Shown here one piece after another: positions 51,568 through 60,506 of a stretch of 64,000 nucleotides of DNA. The notes beneath the pieces were generated by a model. The model saw only the letters and a list, made by a program, of their open reading frames with translations. It searched no databases and was not told the origin of the DNA. The translations under genes were made by a program, and so were the position numbers. Origin of the DNA: CAYJFQ01 sp964369955 (lineage in GTDB: Bacteria; Bacillota_I; Bacilli_A; Erysipelotrichales; Erysipelotrichaceae); the NCBI GenBank assembly GCA_964369955.1, contig CAYJFQ010000001.1:186001-250000 (forward strand), written 5' to 3'. Position 1 is the first letter of the stretch. Each line of letters begins with the position of its first letter.

Positions 51568-52080
51568 TTAAATGTCAGCTAAAGTAACTGCGGAATAAAT
51601 TCTTGCTTCAAGTTCAGAATTCAGAAGATAAAGTGATTTAGCGTCTTCACCATAAAGTTCCATTTTTTTAATTAAATCATCTGCATTCTTTTCTTCCTCA
51701 CCTTGTTCTTTAATAAACCAAGTTAAGAATTGCATAGCACGATAATCATTATCTTGAAACGCTTCCTTATAGATTGCATTTATGGATGCTGTTACAGATT
51801 GTTCGTGCTTCAATGAATATTTAAGCGGATCAATATGTTCGTTATAAACATACTCCGGCTTTCCTATTGGCAGTAAGTTAACTGATTCTCCATTATCTTG
51901 TAAATAATCAATAAAGATGTAGGCATGATCTCTTTCTTCCATTGCTTGCACTCTAAACCAATTAGCAAATCCAGATAACCCTGCATTTGTATAATAATTT
52001 GCCATATCAAGATAGATATAAGCTGAATAAAATTCTTTATTAACTTGCTCGTTAATAAGCTCAAAAACTTTTTTGTTCAT
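51568..52080 (-). CDS. ftnA: Non-haem ferritin
   Basis: Iron-storage cage protein, 170 residues. The ferroxidase ligands are present: Glu in NKEFYSAYIY, ExxH in AMEERDHAY, Glu in KHEQSVTASI and the ExxxQ-like WFIKEQGEEE. GGAG lies 7 nt before ATG. It is a single-gene unit. With rubrerythrin it gives the cell iron and peroxide control. Confidence 0.95.
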   Translation of the reverse strand: MNKKVFELINEQVNKEFYSAYIYLDMANYYTNAGLSGFANWFRVQAMEERDHAYIFIDYLQDNGESVNLLPIGKPEYVYNEHIDPLKYSLKHEQSVTASINAIYKEAFQDNDYRAMQFLTWFIKEQGEEEKNADDLIKKMELYGEDAKSLYLLNSELEARIYSAVTLADI

Positions 52081-52245
52081 AGTATGTCTCCTATCAATTT
52101 ATATTCAAATTGTATAACACTTTTATCCACTTAACAATTAAAATGATTCTTTTATTAGTATTTTTCAATGGTAAATTAATTTAATATTAACAACAAATGA
52201 AAATATTTAAATAAGTCTCAAAAGAAACTTTTTAAGCATACAAAT

Positions 52246-53580
52246 TTACTTATAAAGCTCTAATAAACTATCGATTATCTCTTGATTAAAATATCCAGTC
52301 ATTTGCCTTGTATCAACACTATTAGCTAATAATATGAACTCACACTTTTTAAGTTTTAAGATATTTGCGATTGGATTAGAAATAATTCTTATTTGTTCAA
52401 CTTTATCTAAACCAAATACAACAGTTGTTTTATTAAAAGACCCTCTAACTATATAGACAATTCTTTGGCTTATCGAAATCTTATGCAACTTATAACTTAA
52501 TAAAAAATATACAACCCATAATATTATTGTAAAAGTTCCCAAAAAGAAATTAATAACAAATCCTAATACAATAGAGATCATTAACAAGATAGACTTAGAA
52601 AATATATTCGCCAAAATAGAAGTCTTAGGTTGAGCAATTAAATCATCTACGTTTTTATACTCAGGAAACAAATGCTCCATCTTTTTCTTAATTTCAATTT
52701 TACTTAACAGTGGTAAAACAAAACTAATTGAATTTTCATCAGCATTTGCTCCTACATTAATCACATTAACAGATTGCCTACCTACGATTCTCGCAAATAA
52801 AGGTTCATTTAATTTAATTCCATTAATTTTATTTAAGGGTATTGAATTTTTAATCGTTGAAAACAAACCATAAGATAAACTTATTTTATCTTTATCTATT
52901 TTTACTTTAAAATTATAAAGTTTAGATAATGAACTTAAAACCGATATTAGAAAAGGAACTAGAATTATCGCAAAACTAAATAAGTTAAAGAACTTAAATA
53001 TATCATCGATAAAAAGCATTGGTAAGTAAGCTACCGAAGAAACAATGATTAAGAAGATATTAGTACTTAAAAGACTATTGACTATCATTGTTTTATAACC
53101 AAAATAATAATCATATTTTTCTTCTTCTTTGTTAACTGGAACATTGACTGATAAACTTCCTTTAAACTTAGGGAGATCTTTCAATGTCAAAATTATCTTT
53201 ATAGATTGTAATTCTGATCCAGATACATTTGTATCAATAATTACAGTAGCTATCTTTAGAAGTTTTTGAACAATATTCTGTCTCGAATCAATATTTGAAA
53301 CGTTACTGATTTTAACTGTTTTTTTGCTTGAGAATAAGGTATTTTTTTCAACTTCTAAAACAGTATCTGTTATTAAAATATTAGTACGATACCACACCAT
53401 AATTTTATAAATTAAAATTAGAATATATAATCCTAATAACCCAAATAACAAATAACCATTAATAAAAATACTAAAAAATTCAATGTTAAATAGCAAAATA
53501 AAAATGATTAAACTAAATGAGGTGGTTAAACTTTCAATAAATATATATGAAAAGGGTTCCTTAAATTTTTGATTTTTCAT
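52246..53580 (-). CDS. PH-domain (DUF304) membrane protein, YdbT-like
   Basis: A membrane protein of about 444 residues with three bacterial PH (bPH2) units, each following a pair of hydrophobic helices. Recognisable PH strands include VLEVEKNTLFSSKKTVKISN and IPLNKINGIKL. B. subtilis YdbT and its partner YdbS form the same pair, implicated in resistance to a bacteriocin; that function is not proven here. ATG 53580 is preferred over 53607 because a weak AAAGAAG precedes it and the alignable N-terminus starts there. It overlaps the smaller partner gene. Confidence 0.8.
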   Translation of the reverse strand: MKNQKFKEPFSYIFIESLTTSFSLIIFILLFNIEFFSIFINGYLLFGLLGLYILILIYKIMVWYRTNILITDTVLEVEKNTLFSSKKTVKISNVSNIDSRQNIVQKLLKIATVIIDTNVSGSELQSIKIILTLKDLPKFKGSLSVNVPVNKEEEKYDYYFGYKTMIVNSLLSTNIFLIIVSSVAYLPMLFIDDIFKFFNLFSFAIILVPFLISVLSSLSKLYNFKVKIDKDKISLSYGLFSTIKNSIPLNKINGIKLNEPLFARIVGRQSVNVINVGANADENSISFVLPLLSKIEIKKKMEHLFPEYKNVDDLIAQPKTSILANIFSKSILLMISIVLGFVINFFLGTFTIILWVVYFLLSYKLHKISISQRIVYIVRGSFNKTTVVFGLDKVEQIRIISNPIANILKLKKCEFILLANSVDTRQMTGYFNQEIIDSLLELYK

Positions 53581-54061
53581 GTTGTTTTTCTTCTTTAACA
53601 TAATCATTAATATGATCTTTTAAATCAAACGCAATCTTTTCAGCATCGACAAGTTTTATTAACTTAACTTGAACATTCCCGCCTGATGTAGTTACAGTCA
53701 ATTTTCCCAATTTAAAAATTTTATCTATAGGTCCACTATTTATTTCAATTTGTTTTATTCTTTCAATTGGGACTATGTTCCTACTTATCCAAAGATAACC
53801 TTCAATGATATCAATCATTTCATCCGATATACAGTATCTATATCTTTGATATCTAAAAAATGGTGAGATAAAAATAGAGACGAACGTAAATGCCCCAATT
53901 ATAATTAAAATAACATTGGAAATCATCTTAACTTTAACTTCAAAATCAAAATAAAATAAAAAAATCAAAGCATTTAATATTATCCAAAGTATTGTATTAC
54001 CAATAATGTTAGCAATGATCATGCAACTCAGTGCATCTTTATGTAATCTATTATATTTCAT
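53561..54061 (-). CDS. PH-domain (DUF304) membrane protein, YdbS-like
   Basis: A 166-residue protein with two N-terminal hydrophobic helices followed by one bPH2 domain. Its strand pattern, YRYCISDEMIDIIEGYLWIS then IVPIERIKQIEI, is typical. It is the small partner of the downstream three-PH protein, with overlapping genes, so the two products probably form one membrane complex. GAGGGAG lies about 5 nt before ATG 54061. Confidence 0.85.
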   Translation of the reverse strand: MKYNRLHKDALSCMIIANIIGNTILWIILNALIFLFYFDFEVKVKMISNVILIIIGAFTFVSIFISPFFRYQRYRYCISDEMIDIIEGYLWISRNIVPIERIKQIEINSGPIDKIFKLGKLTVTTSGGNVQVKLIKLVDAEKIAFDLKDHINDYVKEEKQHEKSKI

Positions 54062-54124
54062 GAACTCTCCCTCTATTCAAAAATTATAACATATTAAATT
54101 TATTGATTAATATGACTAGAATAG

Positions 54125-54133
54125 TGATATACT
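54125..54133 (+). promoter_or_regulatory. Extended -10 promoter of pyrG
   Basis: TGaTATACT; the predicted start is near 54139-54140 (RNA starting AGAGCC or GAGCC). A weak TTGATT lies 19 nt upstream. Confidence 0.6.
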
Positions 54134-54145
54134 ATTTTAGAGCCT

Positions 54146-54177
54146 AAGTGGATCTCTGTTTGAGATGCACTTTTTTT
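54146..54177 (+). terminator. Leader terminator (attenuator) of pyrG
   Basis: AAGTG-g-ATCTC (54146-54156) pairs with GAGAT-g-CACTT (54162-54172), 10 bp with one G-G mismatch and a 5-nt loop, then seven T's. It begins only about 6 nt after the predicted start site, so it must be regulated. Confidence 0.8.
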
Positions 54178-54198
54178 ATATTTAAGGAGGAATAGAAT

Positions 54199-55797
54199 AT
54201 GACAAAATATGTGTTTGTAACTGGTGGTGTAGTTTCTGGTTTAGGTAAAGGGATAACCGCATCTAGTATTGCTCTATTATTGAAAGCAAGAGGATATAAA
54301 GTTTTTATGCAAAAGTTTGACCCTTATTTTAATGTTGATCCAGGAACGATGAGTCCCACTCAACACGGTGAGGTATTTGTAACATACGATGGAGCTGAAA
54401 CTGATTTAGACCTAGGGCATTATGAGAGGTTTATAGATGAGGAATTAAACTACACTTCTAATATTACTAGTGGAAAAATTTATTCTGCAGTGATTTCAAA
54501 AGAAAGAAAAGGTGATTATTTAGGAGCAACTGTTCAGATGGTCCCACATATTACAAACGAAATTAAGAACAAAATTTATGAAGCGGCTAAGACAAGCGGT
54601 GCAGAATTTGTAATTACCGAAATTGGTGGTACGGTTGGAGATATTGAATCCCAATCATTCATTGAGGCAATTCGTCAAATACAGACTGAACAAAGAAATA
54701 ATACTTTTTTTGTTCACACCACTTTGGTTCCTTTTATTTGTGGTTCAAATGAATTAAAAACTAAACCAACTCAAAATAGTGTCAAAGACTTAAGAAATGC
54801 CGGCATTCATCCAGATTGCATAATTTTACGACTTCCTTTCGAATCATCGATAGATTTAAAATCTAAACTTTCTTTATTTTGCAATGTTCCACTTTCAAAC
54901 ATAATTGATGCAGTAGATGTTAAAAATATTTACCAAACTCCATTAAATATGCATAAACAGAAAATTGATGAAATAATTCTTGAAAAATTCAATTTAGCAA
55001 AAAATGAATCTAACATAGCCTATTGGGAAGAACTTGTAAATAGAATTGATAAACTAGACAATGTAGTAACAATAGCATTAGTTGGCAAATATATAAAACT
55101 TCACGATGCCTATTTATCAGTTACCGAATCATTAAAACATGCTGGTTATCAGTTTAACTCAAAAGTTAATATCAAATGGATTGACTCTGAAGACATAGTA
55201 AATGAAGATGATATAGAGGCATTATTCAAAGACATCAATGGAATAATTGTTCCTGGAGGATTTGGCTCAAGAGGAATTTTAGGTAAAATAGAAGCAATCA
55301 AATATGCAAGAGAAAATAACATTCCTTTTCTTGGTATCTGTTTGGGTATGCAGTTAGCTGTTATTGAATTTGCAAAAAATGTTTGCAAAATAGAAGGGGT
55401 TTCTTCTAGTGAGTTTGATATTGATTGTGAAAATCCAATCATTGATTTAATGGTTGATCAAAAAGAAATATTAAATATGGGAGGAACATTGAGGTTAGGA
55501 AACTACCAATGTGATTTAAGTGAAAATACATTGGCAAAAAGACTTTATAATGAAGATACTATTTTAGAACGTCATAGACACAGATACGAATTCAATAATA
55601 AGTATCGTGATATTCTGACGGGTAGCGGACTCGTGATAAGTGGAATTAATCAAAAAACTAATTTAGTAGAAATAATAGAACTTAAAGAACATAACTTCTT
55701 TATTGCGGCACAATTCCATCCAGAATTCAAAAGTAGACCAAATAAACCCCACCCTTTATTCTTAGGATTAATTGAAGCTAGTATAAATAATAAATAA
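54199..55797 (+). CDS. pyrG: CTP synthase
   Basis: Makes CTP from UTP, ATP and glutamine. The 532-residue product has the N-terminal amidoligase domain (FVTGGVVSGLGKGITASSIA, EIGGTVGDIESQSF) and the C-terminal class I glutaminase with the nucleophile in FLGICLGMQ and the HPEF dyad in AAQFHPEFKSRP. TAAGGAGGAA lies 7-8 nt before ATG. The short leader carries a strong terminator, as in other Bacillota pyrG genes controlled by CTP. Confidence 0.98.
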   Translation: MTKYVFVTGGVVSGLGKGITASSIALLLKARGYKVFMQKFDPYFNVDPGTMSPTQHGEVFVTYDGAETDLDLGHYERFIDEELNYTSNITSGKIYSAVISKERKGDYLGATVQMVPHITNEIKNKIYEAAKTSGAEFVITEIGGTVGDIESQSFIEAIRQIQTEQRNNTFFVHTTLVPFICGSNELKTKPTQNSVKDLRNAGIHPDCIILRLPFESSIDLKSKLSLFCNVPLSNIIDAVDVKNIYQTPLNMHKQKIDEIILEKFNLAKNESNIAYWEELVNRIDKLDNVVTIALVGKYIKLHDAYLSVTESLKHAGYQFNSKVNIKWIDSEDIVNEDDIEALFKDINGIIVPGGFGSRGILGKIEAIKYARENNIPFLGICLGMQLAVIEFAKNVCKIEGVSSSEFDIDCENPIIDLMVDQKEILNMGGTLRLGNYQCDLSENTLAKRLYNEDTILERHRHRYEFNNKYRDILTGSGLVISGINQKTNLVEIIELKEHNFFIAAQFHPEFKSRPNKPHPLFLGLIEASINNK

Positions 55798-55885
55798 AGA
55801 TATAATTTAGTGATTTATTAATTATTTAATAATAAACTTTAATTTTTACTAACATCTTATTTCATTTTTAAGTTACTCCAGTGAA

Positions 55886-55923
55886 ATAAAACACACTCTA
55901 TTCATTATGCTGAATAGAGTGTG
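55886..55923 (-). terminator. Terminator for leftward transcripts from the ABC region
   Basis: CACACTCTATTC (55892-55903) and GAATAGAGTGTG (55912-55923) form a perfect 12-bp stem with an 8-nt loop. On the minus strand it is followed by TTTTATTT. Confidence 0.7.
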
Positions 55924-56290
55924 AATGTGAATAATTTATTATTTACTTATATTTATGTATACAATTATTATTGTAAGAGGGAGATTTTTATAAGTAATTA
56001 ACATCGGATAATGCTATGGTTTTCTTAAATTCAAAATTTAATACTCCACTATTTTTTCAACTATCACCCCTTTCATAAGTGTTTGTTAAATAATCATATT
56101 TTTCAATTCTAATTGTTCGTTGGTTTAAAACAATTTCATGGAATTGAATTTTTTAATTTGATAGGTAAATGATTGATAAATAATAAGTTCCTATCTATAT
56201 ATTAATACCAACTGAGATAAACTAAACTAAGATAATTCTATTGATTTAAATTAGATTTTATTTTTTCCACATCACCTTCCTTACACTTAT

Positions 56291-56323
56291 ATAATAATCA
56301 AGTAGTCTTAAATGAACCTTAAA
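56291..56323 (-). promoter_or_regulatory. Response-regulator operator/promoter 3, no known gene downstream
   Basis: Minus strand TTTAAG (56318-56323), GTTCA, TTTAAG (56307-56312), 10 nt, TATTAT (56291-56296). It has the same geometry as the sites before the permease and response regulator genes. Confidence 0.65.
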
Positions 56324-56341
56324 ATTTCAAATTATATTAAA

Positions 56342-56995
56342 TTATTCAATAATTCCTTTCTTTAGTCTAAATACTCTATCCGCAAAAGCACTAACATTCT
56401 TTGAATGGGTCACAATAATAACAATCTTCCCAGAATCTGCCATTTTTTTAAATAAATCTAAGACTAATTCTTCAGTTTCTTCATCAAGATTACCCGTTGG
56501 CTCATCCGCAACTACAATTGGCACATCAGAAGCTAGTGCTCTTGCGATAGCAATTCTTTGTTGCTCACCACCTGAAAGCTTTAATACTAATCTATCCGCT
56601 TTATCACGATCTATCCCAACTGATTCCAATACTTGATAAGCATAGTCTTTTTCATGCTCAATCATTGAAAAATCAATAGCTACATCAACATTCTCTTTTC
56701 CTGTCATATAGTTTATTAAGTTATATGATTGAAAAACAATATTTGTATAACTTAAACGATATTGTTGATTCCCAATTTCTTTAATGCTTTTATTGTTGTA
56801 TAAAATATCGCCTTCCTGTAGGCTATCAAGACCAGTTAACAATGAAATCAAAGTAGTTTTTCCACTTCCTGATTCTCCAACTATCGAATACATGTTTCCA
56901 GAATTAAAGGTTAAATTTATTCCTTTTAAAACAGTGTTATCTTTATTGCCATCTTTGTAGGTATATCTTAAATTCTTTATTTCTAATTTATTCAT
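56342..56995 (-). CDS. ABC transporter ATP-binding protein, MacB/LolD type
   Basis: A 217-residue cytoplasmic ATPase. It has Walker A GESGSGKTT (40-48), the Q-loop in VFQSYNL, signature LSGGEQQR, Walker B VVADEPTGNLD and switch His in VTHSKN. The short size and LolD/MacB-like motifs pair it with the adjacent FtsX-type permease. The ATG shares a base with the permease stop codon. Such modules, next to a sensor kinase, often respond to envelope-active peptides, but the substrate here is unknown. Confidence 0.92.
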   Translation of the reverse strand: MNKLEIKNLRYTYKDGNKDNTVLKGINLTFNSGNMYSIVGESGSGKTTLISLLTGLDSLQEGDILYNNKSIKEIGNQQYRLSYTNIVFQSYNLINYMTGKENVDVAIDFSMIEHEKDYAYQVLESVGIDRDKADRLVLKLSGGEQQRIAIARALASDVPIVVADEPTGNLDEETEELVLDLFKKMADSGKIVIIVTHSKNVSAFADRVFRLKKGIIE

Positions 56996-58392
56996 TAATC
57001 CCTCCCTGTCAAGATTGTTTTGGGTTCATATCTTAAAATTCTAGAAGCTGGTCCAATCATTGCGATAAATGTTATTAGATAACCTAGTGCAAATAAAATA
57101 AGGTATTCACCAACTTCAATGCTCACATTGATTTCATCAATCACTTCTACTTGGTTTGTTTGAATGCCAATCATTTGTTTATCCATAGATGGATTCATAC
57201 CACCATTTGGTCTACCGAAGTTTTCATCACTTTGTTGTTGCGACATTTCAATTTGATTACTTAGCAAGTTATCTGATAATGTATTGGCAACAATTGTGCT
57301 TGTGCCTATTGATAAAACAAAAGCAATTGATGCGACAAAAACTAACTCTAAAAATATTTGAATTATTATATTTAGTTTTGTAGCTCCTAAGCTCATTAAT
57401 ACCCCGATTTCATATTTACGATCTTTAACATTATTATTAATAATTAATGTGATAATTGAAACTGCTGCAATAACCACAACTAACAACATAATTGAAGAAA
57501 ACGAACCAACCGATTCAATAGGGCCTACCATTTGTTGATATGTATTACTATCAATATCTAGCGTTAAGTTATTTGAATCAAAATCATATTTCAGATAAGC
57601 AGCTTCAATAAAAGCTTCTGAATCTTCAGGATTATTTAAATAATATACTGGACTATCAACAATATAATCACCATCATTATAAATGTTAGTTGACATCAAT
57701 TTTTCAATTGAAGTTACATTCATATAAACATTGTTTTCCAAACCTTCTTGTGACGCTAAAAATATTCCTATTATATTGTATTGGTATTCTTGGTTAGATT
57801 CAGGGTTTGAAAATGTTATTTTGTCACCGACAGCTAATTCATTATATTGAGCTAACTCATATGAAATTATTACAGCGCCATCGGTACTTTCATCGAAATA
57901 AGTACCTTCAGTTATCTCAATAATGTTGCTTTCAACTTCCGGAATAAATGCATAAGAATTTATTCCAGTAATTGTAGTTTGATTTTTCATAGTCGGCCTT
58001 CCAATCGACTCTTGTTCTAGATAGTTAAAATCAACTGCATCCGCAATCACGGTAGTCGAATATTTATAGTCATTAACATATTCAGAGCCACCTAATTCTT
58101 CAACCATACTCAATGTTATTTCAGGTCGCATACCAGCCATAAAATTAGGATCATTTTTATCAACTCCACCTTGTGCTATATTTTCTTTTACCCCTTCCAT
58201 GTTTGGATTTAAGTAAACAGTGCTCCCGAGACTATCTTTAGCATATTGAGTACTTTCATCTACAGAATTAGAAATAGCTAGTGTTGCTAGAACTAAATTG
58301 GCAATCACAAACATGATAATAAACATAATTGCTGACTTACTTCTTTTTCTGGTTATATTTAACCAGGTTCTTTTAAACATATTTTTATTCAT
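56995..58392 (-). CDS. ABC transporter permease, MacB/FtsX family
   Basis: A 465-residue four-helix permease. A first helix (about 17-42) precedes a large extracytoplasmic MacB-like domain (about 45-290). Three helices follow in the C-terminal part, with the FtsX motif RKYEIGVLMSLGATKLNI. A Gln/Asn/Met-rich loop (EMSQQQSDENFGRPNGG) lies between helices 3 and 4. GGAAGG lies 6-7 nt before ATG. Transcription starts from operator site 2 just upstream. It probably works by mechanotransmission rather than classic transport, which is inference. Confidence 0.88.
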   Translation of the reverse strand: MNKNMFKRTWLNITRKRSKSAIMFIIMFVIANLVLATLAISNSVDESTQYAKDSLGSTVYLNPNMEGVKENIAQGGVDKNDPNFMAGMRPEITLSMVEELGGSEYVNDYKYSTTVIADAVDFNYLEQESIGRPTMKNQTTITGINSYAFIPEVESNIIEITEGTYFDESTDGAVIISYELAQYNELAVGDKITFSNPESNQEYQYNIIGIFLASQEGLENNVYMNVTSIEKLMSTNIYNDGDYIVDSPVYYLNNPEDSEAFIEAAYLKYDFDSNNLTLDIDSNTYQQMVGPIESVGSFSSIMLLVVVIAAVSIITLIINNNVKDRKYEIGVLMSLGATKLNIIIQIFLELVFVASIAFVLSIGTSTIVANTLSDNLLSNQIEMSQQQSDENFGRPNGGMNPSMDKQMIGIQTNQVEVIDEINVSIEVGEYLILFALGYLITFIAMIGPASRILRYEPKTILTGRD

Positions 58393-58414
58393 TCTTTACC
58401 TTCCTTACAAAGAT

Positions 58415-58447
58415 ATTTTATGAAACAATACTTAAACAAACCTTAAA
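58415..58447 (-). promoter_or_regulatory. Response-regulator operator/promoter 2, ABC operon
   Basis: Minus strand TTTAAG (58442-58447), GTTTG, TTTAAG (58431-58436), 10 nt, -10 TAAAAT (58415-58420). No -35 box; the repeat takes its place. Confidence 0.7.
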
Positions 58448-58474
58448 AAAGATGAAAGTTATTTAACTTTCATC
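58448..58474 (-). terminator. Terminator after the sensor kinase gene
   Basis: Minus strand GATGAAAGTT (58465-58474) pairs with AACTTTCATC (58451-58460), followed by TTTTTT, whose end runs into the operator of the ABC operon. Confidence 0.85.
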
Positions 58475-59706
58475 TCAATAGTGAATATCGTATTTTTACT
58501 TTCTTCACTTTTACAATATATCTTATAACCAAGCTTATCACTTAACTCTTTAGCAATAGATAACCCCAATCCATAACTATGGCTTACATTAGTCCTTGCT
58601 TCATCAACTTTATAAAAACGATCAAAGATATGTGGAAGCTTATCTTTTGGTATACCTATGCCTGTATTTTCAATACTAATTGATATTTTATTTTTACTTT
58701 TCTTTACGCAAGTTTTTATAATTCCATTTTCATTTGTATATTTAATTGCATTATCATAAATTATTTTGACTATTTGTGATAGTTTGTTAGGATCAGTTTT
58801 AAATTTTAAATTCTTTTCAATTTCAGATTCTACATGCAATTCCTTTTCATAGGCAACAGTTTCAAATGACAATAACAAATTATTAACTAATTCTGAAACG
58901 TTTGTTTCTTGATAAATTAAGTTCTCCTCTTCAACCTTAGCAGATTCTAATAAATTATTAACTAAAATTGACATTCCACTAAGCTCTGTTTTTAAATAGT
59001 CTAACCATTTCTTTTGTTTTTTAATCGTTGATTTTTCATCCATCATTGCTACTTCTAAATTGGTAGACATGATAGTAATCGGTGTTTTCAACTCATGAGT
59101 AGCATTTGCCACAAACTCTTTCTGTTTTAACCACATATTCTCAATCGGCCTTACAGATTTCTCAGCAAAATAAAAACTAATTATAAAAATCGCGCCCAAA
59201 GTCAACATTCCGACCATTGAAAGAACAAGAATTAAGGTTGTCAATGTGTTAACGCTATCTGTTATATCGATTATTGAAATACGATAATACTCATCTCTAT
59301 TATCAATAAGACTTAAACCTTTGAAATCATCAACATCATACATTAGATATTTTTCATCAAATTTGATAGTATCCTCATTAGGATTTGACTCAATCATTTC
59401 CACCATCTCACTATATAGTTGATAATCATAATCTTCATAAGAGCTAACACTTACGATTCTAAAATCTTTATCAACTACAATTGTAAATGTAGATTGGTAT
59501 CTATTATCTCCCTTGGGTTTTCTTGACGGATCCGGAGTGATTAAATCTAAAACATTAGTTTTAGAAAAGTTATATAACTTTTCTTGATTACTATCAGCAA
59601 TAGAATTATATGTTACAAAATAGATTGCAATAAAAGATATTATCATAACAACTGAAATGATAAGCATATTTAGCATTACCATTTTTCTTTTTAAATTTTT
59701 AAACAT
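58459..59706 (-). CDS. Sensor histidine kinase
   Basis: A 415-residue membrane kinase. TM1 is at about 11-33, an extracytoplasmic sensor at 34-153, and TM2 at 154-180. HisKA follows, with the phosphorylated His204 in NATHELKTP, then HATPase_c with DNAIKYT, GIGIPKDKLPHIFDRFYK and GLGLSIAKE. ATG 59706 is chosen over GTG 59715 because AGGTGA fits it and the gene overlaps the regulator by 8 nt. The sensor domain resembles no family I can name. Confidence 0.92.
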   Translation of the reverse strand: MFKNLKRKMVMLNMLIISVVMIISFIAIYFVTYNSIADSNQEKLYNFSKTNVLDLITPDPSRKPKGDNRYQSTFTIVVDKDFRIVSVSSYEDYDYQLYSEMVEMIESNPNEDTIKFDEKYLMYDVDDFKGLSLIDNRDEYYRISIIDITDSVNTLTTLILVLSMVGMLTLGAIFIISFYFAEKSVRPIENMWLKQKEFVANATHELKTPITIMSTNLEVAMMDEKSTIKKQKKWLDYLKTELSGMSILVNNLLESAKVEEENLIYQETNVSELVNNLLLSFETVAYEKELHVESEIEKNLKFKTDPNKLSQIVKIIYDNAIKYTNENGIIKTCVKKSKNKISISIENTGIGIPKDKLPHIFDRFYKVDEARTNVSHSYGLGLSIAKELSDKLGYKIYCKSEESKNTIFTIEMKVK

Positions 59707-60379
59707 TATTATCACCTACCATCTTATACCCTATACCTCTCACGGTAACTATTTTCACAATTGAATTTAAACTTAACAATTTTTTTCTTAAAAACGAAAT
59801 ATAGACTTCAACATTATTATCAATGACAATTTTATCATACGACCAAATCTTGTTGATTATCGTTTCTTTGGCAACTACTTTATTTGGTCTTTCTAAAAAC
59901 ATTTTAAGAAGTTCGCTCTCTTTAAGGGTTAAGGTAAATATTCTATCATTGCACTCAAGTTTTAACTCATCAACATTATAACTAATGTCATTAAATCGAA
60001 AAATATTATCTTCAATACTTCCCTTTCTTCTAGTTAAAGCCTTAATACGTGCCGATAATTCAACCATCATAAATGGTTTAGCTAAATAATCATCAGCTCC
60101 ATAATCTAAACCTTTCACTTTATCTTCAACTTCTGATCTAGCAGATAGCATGATTACAGGAGTTTTATTATCATTGTTTCTTAATGTTTTTAGCACTGTT
60201 AAACCATCAACTTTTGGTAACATTATATCAAGAATAATGACATCATATATATTATCCTCAATTAAATCTAACGCAAATTCTCCATCAAAAGCTAAGTCTA
60301 TGAGAAACTTATCCTTTTTAAAATATTCTTCAATAGCATATGCCATGTGTTTCTGATCTTCTACTAACAATAATTTCAT
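59699..60379 (-). CDS. OmpR-family response regulator
   Basis: A 226-residue regulator. The receiver domain has acidic residues at 7-8 (VED), phospho-acceptor Asp51 in ILDIMLPKVDG, and AKPF with the conserved Lys. The C-terminal winged helix contains LTLKESELLKMFLERPNK and TVRGIGYKM. CAGGAGG lies 7 nt before ATG. OmpR-type proteins bind direct repeats with an 11-bp period, matching the TTTAAG-N5-TTTAAG sites before this gene, the ABC operon and one orphan promoter, so it is probably autoregulated. Confidence 0.95.
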   Translation of the reverse strand: MKLLLVEDQKHMAYAIEEYFKKDKFLIDLAFDGEFALDLIEDNIYDVIILDIMLPKVDGLTVLKTLRNNDNKTPVIMLSARSEVEDKVKGLDYGADDYLAKPFMMVELSARIKALTRRKGSIEDNIFRFNDISYNVDELKLECNDRIFTLTLKESELLKMFLERPNKVVAKETIINKIWSYDKIVIDNNVEVYISFLRKKLLSLNSIVKIVTVRGIGYKMVGDNNV

Positions 60380-60398
60380 TTATATACCTCCTGACAAT

Positions 60399-60431
60399 AA
60401 TATATTCTTTTAACCTTAAATTAGTCTTAAA
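60399..60431 (-). promoter_or_regulatory. Response-regulator operator/promoter 1, regulator-kinase operon
   Basis: Minus strand TTTAAG (60426-60431), ACTAA, TTTAAG (60415-60420), 10 nt, -10 TATATT (60399-60404). Confidence 0.7.
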
Positions 60432-60474
60432 GTATTAATAATTAAATTATACATTAATAAAAAATGATAAATAT

Positions 60475-60503
60475 AAAAAAATGCCAATTAATAAATTGGC
60501 ATT
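60475..60503 (-). terminator. Terminator after the DUF318 permease gene
   Basis: Minus strand AATGCCAATT (60494-60503) pairs with AATTGGCATT (60480-60489) around 4 nt, followed by T's. Confidence 0.85.
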
Positions 60504-60506
60504 AGT

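Larger units (their letters stand above)
55798..56341. other. 544-nt region between pyrG and the ABC operon
   Basis: It contains a response-regulator-type promoter at 56291-56323 (minus) and a terminator at 55886-55923. The roughly 360-nt transcript between them holds only tiny frames, such as a GTG at 56270 (10 codons, behind GGAAGGTGAT) and an ATG frame of 12 codons near 56075. I see no recognisable gene. Confidence 0.55.

Noticed and set aside
56238..56270. Ten-codon GTG ORF as an annotated peptide gene
   Set aside because: It has a plausible ribosome binding site, but it is too short to support as a gene from sequence alone. It is reported only within the orphan-transcript finding.
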